Assembly: GCA_002127285.1 (NCBI GenBank)
Contig: NFUW01000001.1
Coordinates: 508,057 to 572,056 of the forward strand
Reading direction: 5' to 3'
Length of the DNA: 64,000 nucleotides
From: Chitinophagaceae bacterium IBVUCB1
GTDB lineage: Bacteria; Bacteroidota; Bacteroidia; Chitinophagales; Chitinophagaceae
In this document: positions 26,272 to 36,486 of the stretch, piece after piece
How positions within the stretch are numbered: position 1 is the first letter of the stretch
Layout of the letters: each line of letters opens with the position of its first letter
The notes under the pieces: generated by a model
Database searches by the model: none
Seen by the model: the letters and a program-made list of their open reading frames with translations, nothing else
Told to the model about the DNA's origin: nothing
Translations under genes and position numbers: made by a program

Positions 26272-29200
26272 ATGAAAAATACCATAAAAGCCATCATATT
26301 GATTGTACTGTCAATATGTGGCAATAAAGCTTATTCTCAATTAAATGCAGACTTCACCGCGTCTGTTACTAATGGTTGTGCCCCATTGGTTGTCAGCTTT
26401 TTCGATAACTCTAGCGGCAGCCCTACAAGTTATTCATGGAACATGGGTGGCACGCCCAGTACGTTAAAAAACCCTTCGCGCACTTTTACAAGTCCGGGCA
26501 CTTATACTGTAAGCCTTACAATATACAAAGGCAGCAGTTCTGATGTAGAAACAAAAACAAATTACATAACCGTACACCCCGCACCCGTTGTCAATTTCAG
26601 CGCAACACCACTTACGGGTTGCGCGCCACTCACTGTTAGCTTTACGGATGCAAGCACAGCAGGTGGCACAGGCAGCAATACCTATTCATGGTATATGGGT
26701 GCATCTGTAGGTACGCGTACAGGGCCTACACCTACTGCTACTTTCAGCACGCCTGGCTCCCAGTCTATTACCCTCACTGTTACAAACAGTTTCGGGTGCA
26801 GTACTACGCATACCAAGCCTAATTATATAACAGTACTGCCACGTCCTACTGGCAACTTCACTGCTTCTCCAATAGATTTTTGCAGTTCTCCTGCTGTTAC
26901 TACATTCACCGGCACAGCCACTGGTAATGGCCCTTTTGCATATAGATGGATATACGGGGATGGCTCTCCGGATGGTACTGGTATTTCTAGTGGCCATACA
27001 TATGTAGCACCACCAAACAGTTGGACACCAAGAATGGTGGTAACAGACGTTAATGGTTGTACCGATTCTGTGAGCCGCTCTGCATACATCAATATCCATT
27101 ATCCTACAGCATCTATATCATCGGCCAATAGTGTGTGCCAAGGTAGCTCTATCAGTTTCACTAGCACTGTAACACCAGGCGGAGGTACATATTCATGGAA
27201 TTTTGGTGATGGCTTGGGAACATCCGGCGCAGCCAATCCATCATATACTTATAGTACATCCGGCACTTTTACCGTCACACTTATCTATACATTCAGGGGA
27301 TGTAGTGTCACTGCTCAAAAAACTGTCATTGTACATCCGAAACCTGTAGCAGATTTTACATACAATCCAGATTCTCTTTGTCCTGCACCTGTCACTACAC
27401 AGTTTGTTGCTAATGGCAGCTATAGTAGTTATCTGTGGAACTTTGGCGTAGTGCCATTAACTACCAGCACTGCTGTATCACCATCTCATACCTACATAGC
27501 AAACGGCTTATACTCTCCCACACTAATCGTATCTACTGCCAATGGCTGCAGAGATACCATTACTAAAACAAACTATGTAGAAATATACGACTTGCAAGCA
27601 GGCGCTTCTGCCGATAAAGACAAAGGCTGCGTTCCTTTAACAGTTACTTTTTCTGCCAGTGCCATTACCAATACACCAGGTCCATTGCCTGCACCATATC
27701 CCTATGGCATCAAGTCTTATTCATGGAATTTCAATGATGGTAGTTCACTCAACACACAAGCGTCTCCTACATACACGTTTATAGATACAGGCGTATTCAA
27801 TGTGACAGTAACTATAACTACCAATAACGGATGCACCAAAACAGCTACCGTACAAATAAAAGTTGGACCTAAACCCGATGCCGCGTTTGGTGTTTCACCT
27901 CCACGTATCTGCATGAACAATCTAATCAACATCACAGACTCTTCTACCGGCAAAATAGATACATGGCTATGGGATTTCTTAGATAGCAATTATGCGGTTG
28001 TTCAGGGCTATACTGGCAAAAGCCCCGGTATTAAATACAAAGGATTGCCCGGTACATTTACAATCAGACAGATAGTAAGCTATTACGGATGTGCGGATAC
28101 TGCATACAAAATGTATTATATCACTATTGATTCACCTAAAGCCGTATTCAATAAAGAAATATCATGTGATACCCTGCATAAAGTCAACTTTAAATACGAG
28201 GCTATTGGCGCTACGTCTCATGTGTGGCTATTCGGAGACCCGCTCAATACAACATCTACGGCACTTAACCCCGGATTTGTGTACCCTAATGCAGGCACCT
28301 ACACCGCCCGCCTTGCTACCCACAACAGCCGCTCGGGATGCAGAGATACAATGGAGCAACAAATCGTACTCACCAACCGGACGATGACACTATCGGTCAA
28401 TGACACTACTATTTGCCCGGGCGATAGCATACGGTTTACTTCTATACTTACTGGCAGGCCTTATCATATATACTCATGGTATATCAACGATGCATTAGTA
28501 GCAGATAGCGCCGTTAACTTCACCAGAAAATTCACAGTTCCCGGTTTTCATAAAATAAAAGTTATTATTACAGATGCCTTGCTTTGCAAAGACTCCATCG
28601 TCCGCAACAATTATATTTTTGTTTCAAAACCAACTGCTGCATTTTCAGGTACTCCTACAGATGGCTGCATACCTATGACAGTCAGCTTCAACAACAGCAG
28701 TACAGTAATACCAGGTCCGGGTTCTACAATTACAGACAAGGTATGGAACTTTGGAGTAGGCGCTAACGTACCAATAACACCTAATACTACATCGTTTACA
28801 TACACCAGCAGAGGGCTCTACGATGTGAAGCTGATGGTAAAAGACATCAACGGATGTACTGATACCCTCACCCGAACCGCTTATATCAACGCCCGTAAGC
28901 CCATAGCACAGTTTTCTGTAAAAGACACCGCCTGTATTGATGAACTACTGACATTCACCAATTCATCCGTAAATGCCTTGACGGCAGTATGGGATTTTGG
29001 CGATGGCGGCACATCTAATAACCTGGTACCCACATACAGGTACAAAGCAAAGGGTAATTATACCGTCAGACTGATTGTAACAGATGCTATTGGATGCAAG
29101 GATACGATAACAATACCCAATGCTGTCAACATTGTGAAACCAGACCCATCATTTACCATTTCAGACTCTGTAGCAGTATGCCCGCCTTTACTTGTCAACT

Positions 29201-30855
29201 TTACCAATACAACGCCCAACGCATCTACATACCTATGGCGTACAGGCCTCAGTACCAGCAACTCATTTAATACGAACGAATTTTATACTGCAAAAAACAA
29301 GTATGATGTAACACTCATCACAACAAATAAATTCGGGTGTGCAGACTCTATTACTAAAAGCGTCAGGATATTGGGATATGCAGGTGCGTTTTCTTACACA
29401 CCGCTGAATGGGTGTAAACCACTCGATGTCAACTTTACAACTATCACTACCAATATTGCAGGCATGACGTGGGACTTTGATGATGGTTATGTTGTTAAAT
29501 CATTGACGGGCACAATAAGTCATAGGTACGATATACCCGGTGCCTATGTACCCAGAATAATATATGAAGATGCTAAAGGATGCAAAACGTCTAGTGATGG
29601 AGAGGATACCATAAAAGTTGATGCCGTAGAAGCAGACTTTTACGCAACATCGCCGTGCCAATACAGCACAGTTACGTTTGTAGATACGAGCAAGTCTTAT
29701 TTTTCAAGCGTCAACGGATGGAAATGGACTTTTAACGACAATACAACAAGCGGCTTAAAAAAGCCAACTAAATTTTATGGTCCAGCAGGCAAATACCCTA
29801 TCAAATTGTGGGTACAAAATCAGCGTGGTTGTATAGACAGCATTAATAAAGAAATAGAAATCCACCCCTTACCTGTTATATCTGCAGGTGCAGATACTAC
29901 CATCTGCCTTAAGGATACTGCAACACTTACTGCAAGCGGAGGATTGACATATATATGGAATACGACACCATACCTTAGTTGCCTCGACTGTCCGTCTCCG
30001 TTAGCTTATCCAGCAGAAGCATTCAGGTTTGTTGTTACAGGTAAAGACGCAAATGGCTGTACAAACAAAGATAGCGTATGGGTACGATTGAAAACAAAAG
30101 TAGTAGCTATTTCAGGCCCCGATGAGGATATATGTGAAAAAGATGCCGTAACCCTTACCATCAGCGGAGCTAAAACATACAAATGGACACCACCTACAGG
30201 GCTTGATAACGATGGCAGCGCAGCGCCAGTAGCCAGCCCCTCAATTACTACAAAATATACTGTAATATCGTATGAAGGCAGTTGTATACCCGATACCGAC
30301 TTTGTAAATGTAACGGTACACCCGCTACCAGAAGTAACAGCTACCGGCAGCGCTAAAATAATTGCCGGCAATAGTACTCCCATATCTGCTACCGGTAAGC
30401 TGATTGACAGATTTAAATGGGTGCCTGCAGAAAGCCTCAGTTGCAGCGATTGTCCCGACCCCACAGCTTCTCCATCAAAAACAACAGAGTATACCATTCA
30501 TGTATTCACCGATTTCGGCTGTGTAGACTCTGATAAGGTAACCATTACCGTATTGTGCGATAAGAGCCAATTATTTATCCCGAACACATTCACCCCCAAT
30601 GGCGATGGACAGAACGACATATTCTATCCGCGTGGTAATGGATTAGATAAGTTAAAATCTTTCCGTATATACAACCGATGGGGAGAAACTGTATTTGAAA
30701 GGAGCAACATAGCACTAAACGATCAATACAGCGGATGGGATGGCAATTTCAGGGGTGCCCAACTTCCACCAGATGTATTTGTATACATTGTTGAAGCCTA
30801 CTGCGATAACGGCGATGTAATGACGATAAAAGGAGACATAACATTAGTACGATAA
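26272..30855 (+). CDS. Giant PKD-repeat surface protein with type B T9SS sorting domain
   Basis: A 1527-residue exported protein. Signal peptide (about 1-22), then about fourteen PKD-type repeats of 75-100 residues (cores such as TYSWNFGDG, AVWDFGDGGTS, MTWDFDDG), then about three Ig-like units with paired Cys (LSCSDCPDPTASPSKTTEY), and a C-terminal gliding-type CHU_C domain (FIPNTFTPNGDGQNDIF, FRIYNRWGETVFE, GWDGNFRG, DVFVYIVEA). That end is the type B T9SS signal, which usually works with a PorP/SprF protein; one is encoded four bases downstream. Likely a SprB-like adhesin used for attachment or gliding, as inference. Many Cys pairs per repeat suggest disulfide stabilisation. Confidence 0.92.
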   Translation: MKNTIKAIILIVLSICGNKAYSQLNADFTASVTNGCAPLVVSFFDNSSGSPTSYSWNMGGTPSTLKNPSRTFTSPGTYTVSLTIYKGSSSDVETKTNYITVHPAPVVNFSATPLTGCAPLTVSFTDASTAGGTGSNTYSWYMGASVGTRTGPTPTATFSTPGSQSITLTVTNSFGCSTTHTKPNYITVLPRPTGNFTASPIDFCSSPAVTTFTGTATGNGPFAYRWIYGDGSPDGTGISSGHTYVAPPNSWTPRMVVTDVNGCTDSVSRSAYINIHYPTASISSANSVCQGSSISFTSTVTPGGGTYSWNFGDGLGTSGAANPSYTYSTSGTFTVTLIYTFRGCSVTAQKTVIVHPKPVADFTYNPDSLCPAPVTTQFVANGSYSSYLWNFGVVPLTTSTAVSPSHTYIANGLYSPTLIVSTANGCRDTITKTNYVEIYDLQAGASADKDKGCVPLTVTFSASAITNTPGPLPAPYPYGIKSYSWNFNDGSSLNTQASPTYTFIDTGVFNVTVTITTNNGCTKTATVQIKVGPKPDAAFGVSPPRICMNNLINITDSSTGKIDTWLWDFLDSNYAVVQGYTGKSPGIKYKGLPGTFTIRQIVSYYGCADTAYKMYYITIDSPKAVFNKEISCDTLHKVNFKYEAIGATSHVWLFGDPLNTTSTALNPGFVYPNAGTYTARLATHNSRSGCRDTMEQQIVLTNRTMTLSVNDTTICPGDSIRFTSILTGRPYHIYSWYINDALVADSAVNFTRKFTVPGFHKIKVIITDALLCKDSIVRNNYIFVSKPTAAFSGTPTDGCIPMTVSFNNSSTVIPGPGSTITDKVWNFGVGANVPITPNTTSFTYTSRGLYDVKLMVKDINGCTDTLTRTAYINARKPIAQFSVKDTACIDELLTFTNSSVNALTAVWDFGDGGTSNNLVPTYRYKAKGNYTVRLIVTDAIGCKDTITIPNAVNIVKPDPSFTISDSVAVCPPLLVNFTNTTPNASTYLWRTGLSTSNSFNTNEFYTAKNKYDVTLITTNKFGCADSITKSVRILGYAGAFSYTPLNGCKPLDVNFTTITTNIAGMTWDFDDGYVVKSLTGTISHRYDIPGAYVPRIIYEDAKGCKTSSDGEDTIKVDAVEADFYATSPCQYSTVTFVDTSKSYFSSVNGWKWTFNDNTTSGLKKPTKFYGPAGKYPIKLWVQNQRGCIDSINKEIEIHPLPVISAGADTTICLKDTATLTASGGLTYIWNTTPYLSCLDCPSPLAYPAEAFRFVVTGKDANGCTNKDSVWVRLKTKVVAISGPDEDICEKDAVTLTISGAKTYKWTPPTGLDNDGSAAPVASPSITTKYTVISYEGSCIPDTDFVNVTVHPLPEVTATGSAKIIAGNSTPISATGKLIDRFKWVPAESLSCSDCPDPTASPSKTTEYTIHVFTDFGCVDSDKVTITVLCDKSQLFIPNTFTPNGDGQNDIFYPRGNGLDKLKSFRIYNRWGETVFERSNIALNDQYSGWDGNFRGAQLPPDVFVYIVEAYCDNGDVMTIKGDITLVR

Positions 30856-30859
30856 CCTC

Positions 30860-31906
30860 ATGACTATGAAGAAAAAACACCTTAAAAAAATACTTGCCGC
30901 AGGTGCATTGGGGCTTTCCTTATCTGCGGGTGCGCAAGACATACATTTCTCTCAATTTTATGAAACCTCTATTTTGCGAAACCCATCGTTAACAGGGCTC
31001 TTTACCGGCGATTATAAAGTGGGTGCTTTATATAAAAACCAATGGAGCAGCATAAGCAAGCCATATCAAACCGCTTTGCTGAATGCAGAAGCACGAATAC
31101 CGATAAACGAAGTAAACGATTATGTGAGCATTGGCTTTTTAGGCTACTATGATAAAGCAGGAAGTGTGAACCTTAGAACTACTTCATTATATCCTGCCAT
31201 CAATTACAATAAATCCCTGGCTCGCGACAGAAACAGTTATTTATCAGTTGGCTTTACGGGTGGCTACATACAGCGCAGCTTCGATGCATCAAAAGCTACA
31301 TTTAACAACCAATATCAGAATAACGTTTTCAGCCCATACAACCCAACGGGCGAAAACTTAGGAAACCCAACATTCAGCTATTGGGATCTTGGTGCAGGTA
31401 TTACATACAGCGGGTCATCAACAAGTGAGGAGAACAGCCTGAACTATATAATAGGCGTGGCAGGCTATCACTTTACACGTCCTCGAAACTCATTTTTTGG
31501 CAACAATACCATTCGCTTGTCTACACGCTGGAATGTAAATGCTGCCATCAGCAAACAACTGAATACTATCTGGAGCATGCAATTGCATACCAACGTATCT
31601 GTACAAGGCAGCTACAGAGAAGTGATTGCAGGAGGGCTGATAGGATGGAATAAAAAAGAAGATAATGACGCTGTATTATTTGTACTATTTGGCGGTGTCT
31701 TTTACAGGCTCAATGATGCCATTATCCCAACTCTGAAGATGAGGTATAAAGATTTTGCTTGCACCTTCAGTTACGACATCAACGTATCGCGCCTGCGGGC
31801 TGCCAGCAATATGCAAGGCGGCTACGAAATCAGCATTACTAAAATGGGGCTTATTAATAATCCTAACAGAGAAAAAAGCAGGACTATCTGTCCCGATTTT
31901 TACTGA
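30860..31906 (+). CDS. PorP/SprF-family outer-membrane protein
   Basis: A 348-residue beta-barrel of the PorP/SprF family. Signal peptide ends AGAQ (about residue 26), followed by the family start DIHFSQFYETSILRNPSLTGLFTGDYKVGALYKNQW and alternating barrel strands to the end. Such proteins help deliver or anchor type B T9SS substrates. It lies four bases after the PKD protein gene and is clearly co-transcribed, so that protein is its expected client. The start may be ATG 30860 or 30866 (MKKKHL). Confidence 0.92.
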   Translation: MTMKKKHLKKILAAGALGLSLSAGAQDIHFSQFYETSILRNPSLTGLFTGDYKVGALYKNQWSSISKPYQTALLNAEARIPINEVNDYVSIGFLGYYDKAGSVNLRTTSLYPAINYNKSLARDRNSYLSVGFTGGYIQRSFDASKATFNNQYQNNVFSPYNPTGENLGNPTFSYWDLGAGITYSGSSTSEENSLNYIIGVAGYHFTRPRNSFFGNNTIRLSTRWNVNAAISKQLNTIWSMQLHTNVSVQGSYREVIAGGLIGWNKKEDNDAVLFVLFGGVFYRLNDAIIPTLKMRYKDFACTFSYDINVSRLRAASNMQGGYEISITKMGLINNPNREKSRTICPDFY

Positions 31907-32121
31907 TCGTTTTTATTCTTCTTCAATAGGTGCATTTATGCTATTATCAAAGGTATAAAGCAAATAGTCACAAAATTATTGCAACAGTATTTAGCTACTC
32001 AAGCAGGCAAAAAAGCAGCCATCGAAGCATTTATGTAAATCATGAAGCTGTCGCACAAAATCATCGGCTGATATATTCACAAAAATAATCATAGCCTACA
32101 TCTGTGCAGTTGGCTGCAAAA

Positions 32122-32151
32122 AAATGGGGGCAGTATGCGCTGCCCCCATTT
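32122..32151. terminator. Terminator after the GEVED-protein gene
   Basis: Twelve-pair stem (AAATGGGGGCAG and complement), six-base loop. It lies 21 bases beyond the stop at 32173 and is followed by a T run on the minus strand. Confidence 0.8.
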
Positions 32152-32172
32152 ATATTGGTAATATCTGTCTAT

Positions 32173-35100
32173 CTATTGCTTTGCAAATTGGATTGTTTCA
32201 GATATGTTACTATCCGCATTTGCAACTTGTATCATATACACACCAGCAGCCAATGCCTGCAAGTTGATGCTTGCAATATTGTTTTTCAACTGCTCGATGG
32301 TTGTCTTATACACTACTTTACCCAGTTTGTCCATCACTTTGATGTCTGTAGCGCCTTTCACATCCTTTCTGAATACAATATTGAGTTCGTTGCCCGACAT
32401 CGGGTTTGGATATACTGTAACGCCATTATCTTCAGACTTGATGCCAGATACAGACAATGCAGGGTCTATAACCAATGTACCAAACTTGCTGGTAACGGTG
32501 CTAACACATACGCCGTTTATTACACAGCGATACTTGTTGCCACTCATCGTTAGTTGTATCGGGTCAATAATCAGCGTATTGGTATATACACCTTTGTATG
32601 GTATTCCTTCTCTCAGGTCTTTATAACCACCGCCTTTATTATCATCTTCTTGCCATTGGTAAGATGTGCCAGTGTTAGGCACTGTGAATACAGCAACATG
32701 TAGTGGCGGTATGATGAGATTTTCCGGATTAGTAGCCGGAAGCGGTCTTACACCTACAGGTATATCAGGCGTAAAGAACCATAAGTTACAAAGTTGTGTT
32801 TCTGTAATGGCGCAACGATAAACATTTCCGTTAAATGTAGCAGGCGCTCCGCTAATACGCAGAGAATCCGTATTAACACCTGAATATGGCGGAATGTTTG
32901 TCAGGTCAACATATGCTGTGCCCGATTTTATCTGCCATTGATACATTACTCCCGCACCGGTAACACGCACACCCAGTTTCGATGTTCCGCCTTCGCAAAA
33001 AGTATCTGTAAGCGAATTGCTGTTTATCACAATCGGGTTATGCACATTCAGTCTTGCAGCAGCAGATGTTGCTATCGGACTACATGTACCACGTACTACA
33101 CACCTATACAGGTAATTGTGCATAGCAGGTGTAACAGATGTAATCATTAAAGTAGGATTATTAGAGCCTGTATAAGGCGGTGTACCGGGTACATTTACAT
33201 AACCTGTACCAGCGTTTACCTGCCATTGATAAACAATATTAGTACCTGTAGCACTGATGCTGAAATTTGTATTAGAACCCGGGCATACTGTTTTGTCTGT
33301 TGGTTGAGTAGTAACCGTTGGCAACGTGTTTACAGTTAGCATGGCAGCATTAGTAGTTGCAACCGGCAAGCAAGTACTGTTTGAAATAACACAACGGTAC
33401 ATATAATTATTCAACGCGATTGTTGCACCTGTAATTGTCAGGTTCGGGGTAGTAACATTGCTATAAGGTGCCCCATTCACCAAGTTAGTAAACCCTGAAC
33501 CGGTATTCACCTGCCACTGATAAGACAAGGAGCCTACAATAGTCGCTGCTGTACCATTAGTAGTAAATACAACATTACTACCAGCACATACCTGCATATC
33601 TGTTGGCTGCCATGATACGGTTGGTGCAGAGTTTACAAACAATAATGCCTGGCCACTGGTAACACTAGCAGGGCAAGTACCACTTACTTCACAACGATAA
33701 GCAACAGAGTGCATTGTATTTGGCACACTTGTAAGCGTTAGTATAGGTGTAGTAGCACCGCTATACACACCACCATTAGTAACATTGACAAAGTTTGTAC
33801 CTGTAGCAACCTGCCACTGATATGTAAGATTAGTACCTGTAGCACCTACGGTGAATGAAGTATTATCTCCTGCACACATAGTTACAGTTGCAGGGTTCGA
33901 CGTTAGTACAGGCCTGTTTAAAATATTAAGTGTTGATACATTGCTGATAACAGCTGGTGTACAAGTACCTGTTACTACACACCTGTACTGAAAACCATTC
34001 ATACTGCTGTTTACATTCGCAATGTTTAATGTGGGGTCTAATGCACCGCTATACGGAGGCGTATTCGTCAGATTGATGAACCCTAAACCAGCGTTTATTT
34101 GCCATTGGTAGCTGAGGCTTGTGCCTGAAGCTGCAACGGCTATGCTTGCAGTTTGGAAATCGCAACTGGTAGTAACCGCAGGCGGCTGACTTGTAATAAC
34201 AGGCAGCGCGTTGACAGTTAATAAAGCTGCATTGCTTAAAACAGGTGCCGTACAGCTATTGCTCAACACACACCTGTATTGATAACCATTGAATGTAAGT
34301 GGAGTACCTGTAATATTAAGCGTTGCAGATGTAGCACCACTATACACACCACCGTTCGTCACGTTTGCATAACCTGAACCTGTATTTACCTGCCATTGAT
34401 GGCTGATGCCGGATGAACCGCCGGTTACGGTAAAGCTGCTATTGCTTGTTGCGCAAGCAATGACACTTGCAGGCTGACTAATGATGGGGACTCCCGAACC
34501 GATAGTAAGTGAACCGGCGCTTGAAGTCATACTGAACGGAGGACACGAGCCAGTGATAACACAACGATATGCGAAGCCGTTAATGGCTGGCGATACCGAA
34601 GATATATTCAGCGTAGCACCGTTTACATTACTATATATACCACCGTTACTTAAATTGTAGTACCCTGTACCATCGTGCACTTGCCATTGATATGTAATAT
34701 TGCTGGCAACAGCATTGATAGTAAATGAAGTAGGCGAACCGTTACATACTGTTTGATTTGGCGGATTGCCCAGTATAGCAGTAGTAGTACCTAAAGTTAG
34801 CGTTGCTACGTTTGATATTGCAGTGGTAGTACCGCAAGATATACCTGCCACACAACGGTACTGATAGCCGTTAAATGTAGCAGGAGGCAGTACAAGTGTC
34901 AGGTTAGCACTTGTAGCACCGCTATATACACCACCATTTGTAATATTAGTAAACCCAAATCCACTATTCTCTTGCCATTGGTAAGTAATACCACTACCAG
35001 TTGCAGATGCGCTGAATGTTACATTGTTGCCTGCACACAAAGTAGTTGAAGACGGGTGAGATCCGAAACTTGGCAACGTGCACACAAGATTTACATTATA

Positions 35101-36363
35101 ATCTTCTGTTTCTCCCCAACTAAATGTAGTACAAGGGTCTGTAGCTAATATTTGTGGTGTAGTGGTAAATGAATACCTGACACGAACACGCATTTTGGTA
35201 ACACCGGTTAGTGCAGTACTTGGTACATTTATTGGGGTTGTAAGTGTTGTGCCATTGCCCCTGCCTACATAAGTATATTCCGTAGTCTCAAATACGCCGT
35301 TTTGGTTATAGTCTATCCAAACGGCTACGTGCTCGCTACCACCTGCTCCTACTGTAACGCTTATTGGAGTACTGGTACCCAAATTTATGGTAGGTGCCGC
35401 TACAGAAGAGCCATAGTCTGTACTTGCAGGTACTGCCGTACAGCCAGATGTATTATTCAAAGTACCGAAAGTTACGTTTGTAATAACATCGCTGAATCCG
35501 CAGCCGCTTGTATAATTCGCAGCACAATAACAACCCAAAAAGCTGTTCATATTTATCAGTTGGCTATTGGAGAAGCCTGTATTGCTGCCGCAAGTTACCG
35601 CACAACGGTAATGTGTAGCTACAGATTGTGTAGTAGTATATGTAGATGATGTAGCGCCACTTACGTTTGTCCATGTGCTACCGTTAGGTGATGTTTGCCA
35701 CTGATAGCTAACACCAGAACCTGAAGTAGCGTTTTGCAGAGATAATGTAAAGCTTGTGCTTGGGCATACAGGATTGGCAGTTGTCAATGTATTACCTGGT
35801 GCCGGTGTACCTGTACAACCCGAGCCACCTGTAACTGTTACATTATAGTCTTCTACTTCACCAAAACCATATTGCATACAAGGATCCATTGAACTGTTAC
35901 CATTCCACCAGCATCTTACTCTCATACGCTTCAAACCAGCAGAGGTGCCTGAAGGCACAGTAACACTTGTACTTACAAAAGCATATATTGATAATGCACC
36001 TTGATAAACTTGTTCACCTACATCATAAAAATCACCATCGGCATTATAGTCTATCCAAACCTTGTAGTATTCGTCATAATAATAATTGTTCAAAAGGAAC
36101 AGGGTAAAAGTCCCTCCTGCAGCAATTGTTAAATTCTGAGTAGAATAATAGGCATAGGCTGAACCACCTGCACAACCCGAGTACCAGTTGCTTATGTTGG
36201 TAGAGCCTCCCGAAGTAGCTACTGCTTCTATCTGGTCTCCCCAAAAACAACCTGTAGAATATAAACTAGTAGTACAATATTGCGAATATGCACTATTACT
36301 ATAAATCACTACTGTTAATACAAGGGTAATTTTTTTAAACCAATTGTAAATTCTTGACTTCAT
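32173..36363 (-). CDS. GEVED and Ig-like repeat surface protein with type A T9SS sorting domain
   Basis: A 1396-residue exported protein. Signal peptide (about 1-27, ending AYS before QYC), a GEVED domain (about 90-180; signature GEVEDYNVTV), an Ig-like unit, a second GEVED domain (about 335-430; variant GETEDYNVNL), then a row of Ig-like repeats. Each repeat has a YQWQ core and a closing YRCVV motif; ten YQWQ-type cores can be counted in the whole protein. The type A sorting domain is at the end (VTVYPNPMSGNELNIVF, AAGVYMIQV). Probably an adhesin or matrix protein. It forms its own transcription unit. Confidence 0.9.
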   Translation of the reverse strand: MKSRIYNWFKKITLVLTVVIYSNSAYSQYCTTSLYSTGCFWGDQIEAVATSGGSTNISNWYSGCAGGSAYAYYSTQNLTIAAGGTFTLFLLNNYYYDEYYKVWIDYNADGDFYDVGEQVYQGALSIYAFVSTSVTVPSGTSAGLKRMRVRCWWNGNSSMDPCMQYGFGEVEDYNVTVTGGSGCTGTPAPGNTLTTANPVCPSTSFTLSLQNATSGSGVSYQWQTSPNGSTWTNVSGATSSTYTTTQSVATHYRCAVTCGSNTGFSNSQLINMNSFLGCYCAANYTSGCGFSDVITNVTFGTLNNTSGCTAVPASTDYGSSVAAPTINLGTSTPISVTVGAGGSEHVAVWIDYNQNGVFETTEYTYVGRGNGTTLTTPINVPSTALTGVTKMRVRVRYSFTTTPQILATDPCTTFSWGETEDYNVNLVCTLPSFGSHPSSTTLCAGNNVTFSASATGSGITYQWQENSGFGFTNITNGGVYSGATSANLTLVLPPATFNGYQYRCVAGISCGTTTAISNVATLTLGTTTAILGNPPNQTVCNGSPTSFTINAVASNITYQWQVHDGTGYYNLSNGGIYSNVNGATLNISSVSPAINGFAYRCVITGSCPPFSMTSSAGSLTIGSGVPIISQPASVIACATSNSSFTVTGGSSGISHQWQVNTGSGYANVTNGGVYSGATSATLNITGTPLTFNGYQYRCVLSNSCTAPVLSNAALLTVNALPVITSQPPAVTTSCDFQTASIAVAASGTSLSYQWQINAGLGFINLTNTPPYSGALDPTLNIANVNSSMNGFQYRCVVTGTCTPAVISNVSTLNILNRPVLTSNPATVTMCAGDNTSFTVGATGTNLTYQWQVATGTNFVNVTNGGVYSGATTPILTLTSVPNTMHSVAYRCEVSGTCPASVTSGQALLFVNSAPTVSWQPTDMQVCAGSNVVFTTNGTAATIVGSLSYQWQVNTGSGFTNLVNGAPYSNVTTPNLTITGATIALNNYMYRCVISNSTCLPVATTNAAMLTVNTLPTVTTQPTDKTVCPGSNTNFSISATGTNIVYQWQVNAGTGYVNVPGTPPYTGSNNPTLMITSVTPAMHNYLYRCVVRGTCSPIATSAAARLNVHNPIVINSNSLTDTFCEGGTSKLGVRVTGAGVMYQWQIKSGTAYVDLTNIPPYSGVNTDSLRISGAPATFNGNVYRCAITETQLCNLWFFTPDIPVGVRPLPATNPENLIIPPLHVAVFTVPNTGTSYQWQEDDNKGGGYKDLREGIPYKGVYTNTLIIDPIQLTMSGNKYRCVINGVCVSTVTSKFGTLVIDPALSVSGIKSEDNGVTVYPNPMSGNELNIVFRKDVKGATDIKVMDKLGKVVYKTTIEQLKNNIASINLQALAAGVYMIQVANADSNISETIQFAKQ

Positions 36364-36486
36364 ACCGTATAGATTTGGAATACTATGACTTATTTCAATG
36401 CGTAATAAACACTAATTTAGAATATATTTTTAATTATTATCAAAAATGTTAAAAAAAATATTAACTATACTTTTACTTATAGTTAA

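Noticed and set aside
32690-35050. CRISPR array or intergenic repeats
   Set aside because: The repeats are about 270 bp long, imperfect and in frame in a coding sequence for Ig-like domains.
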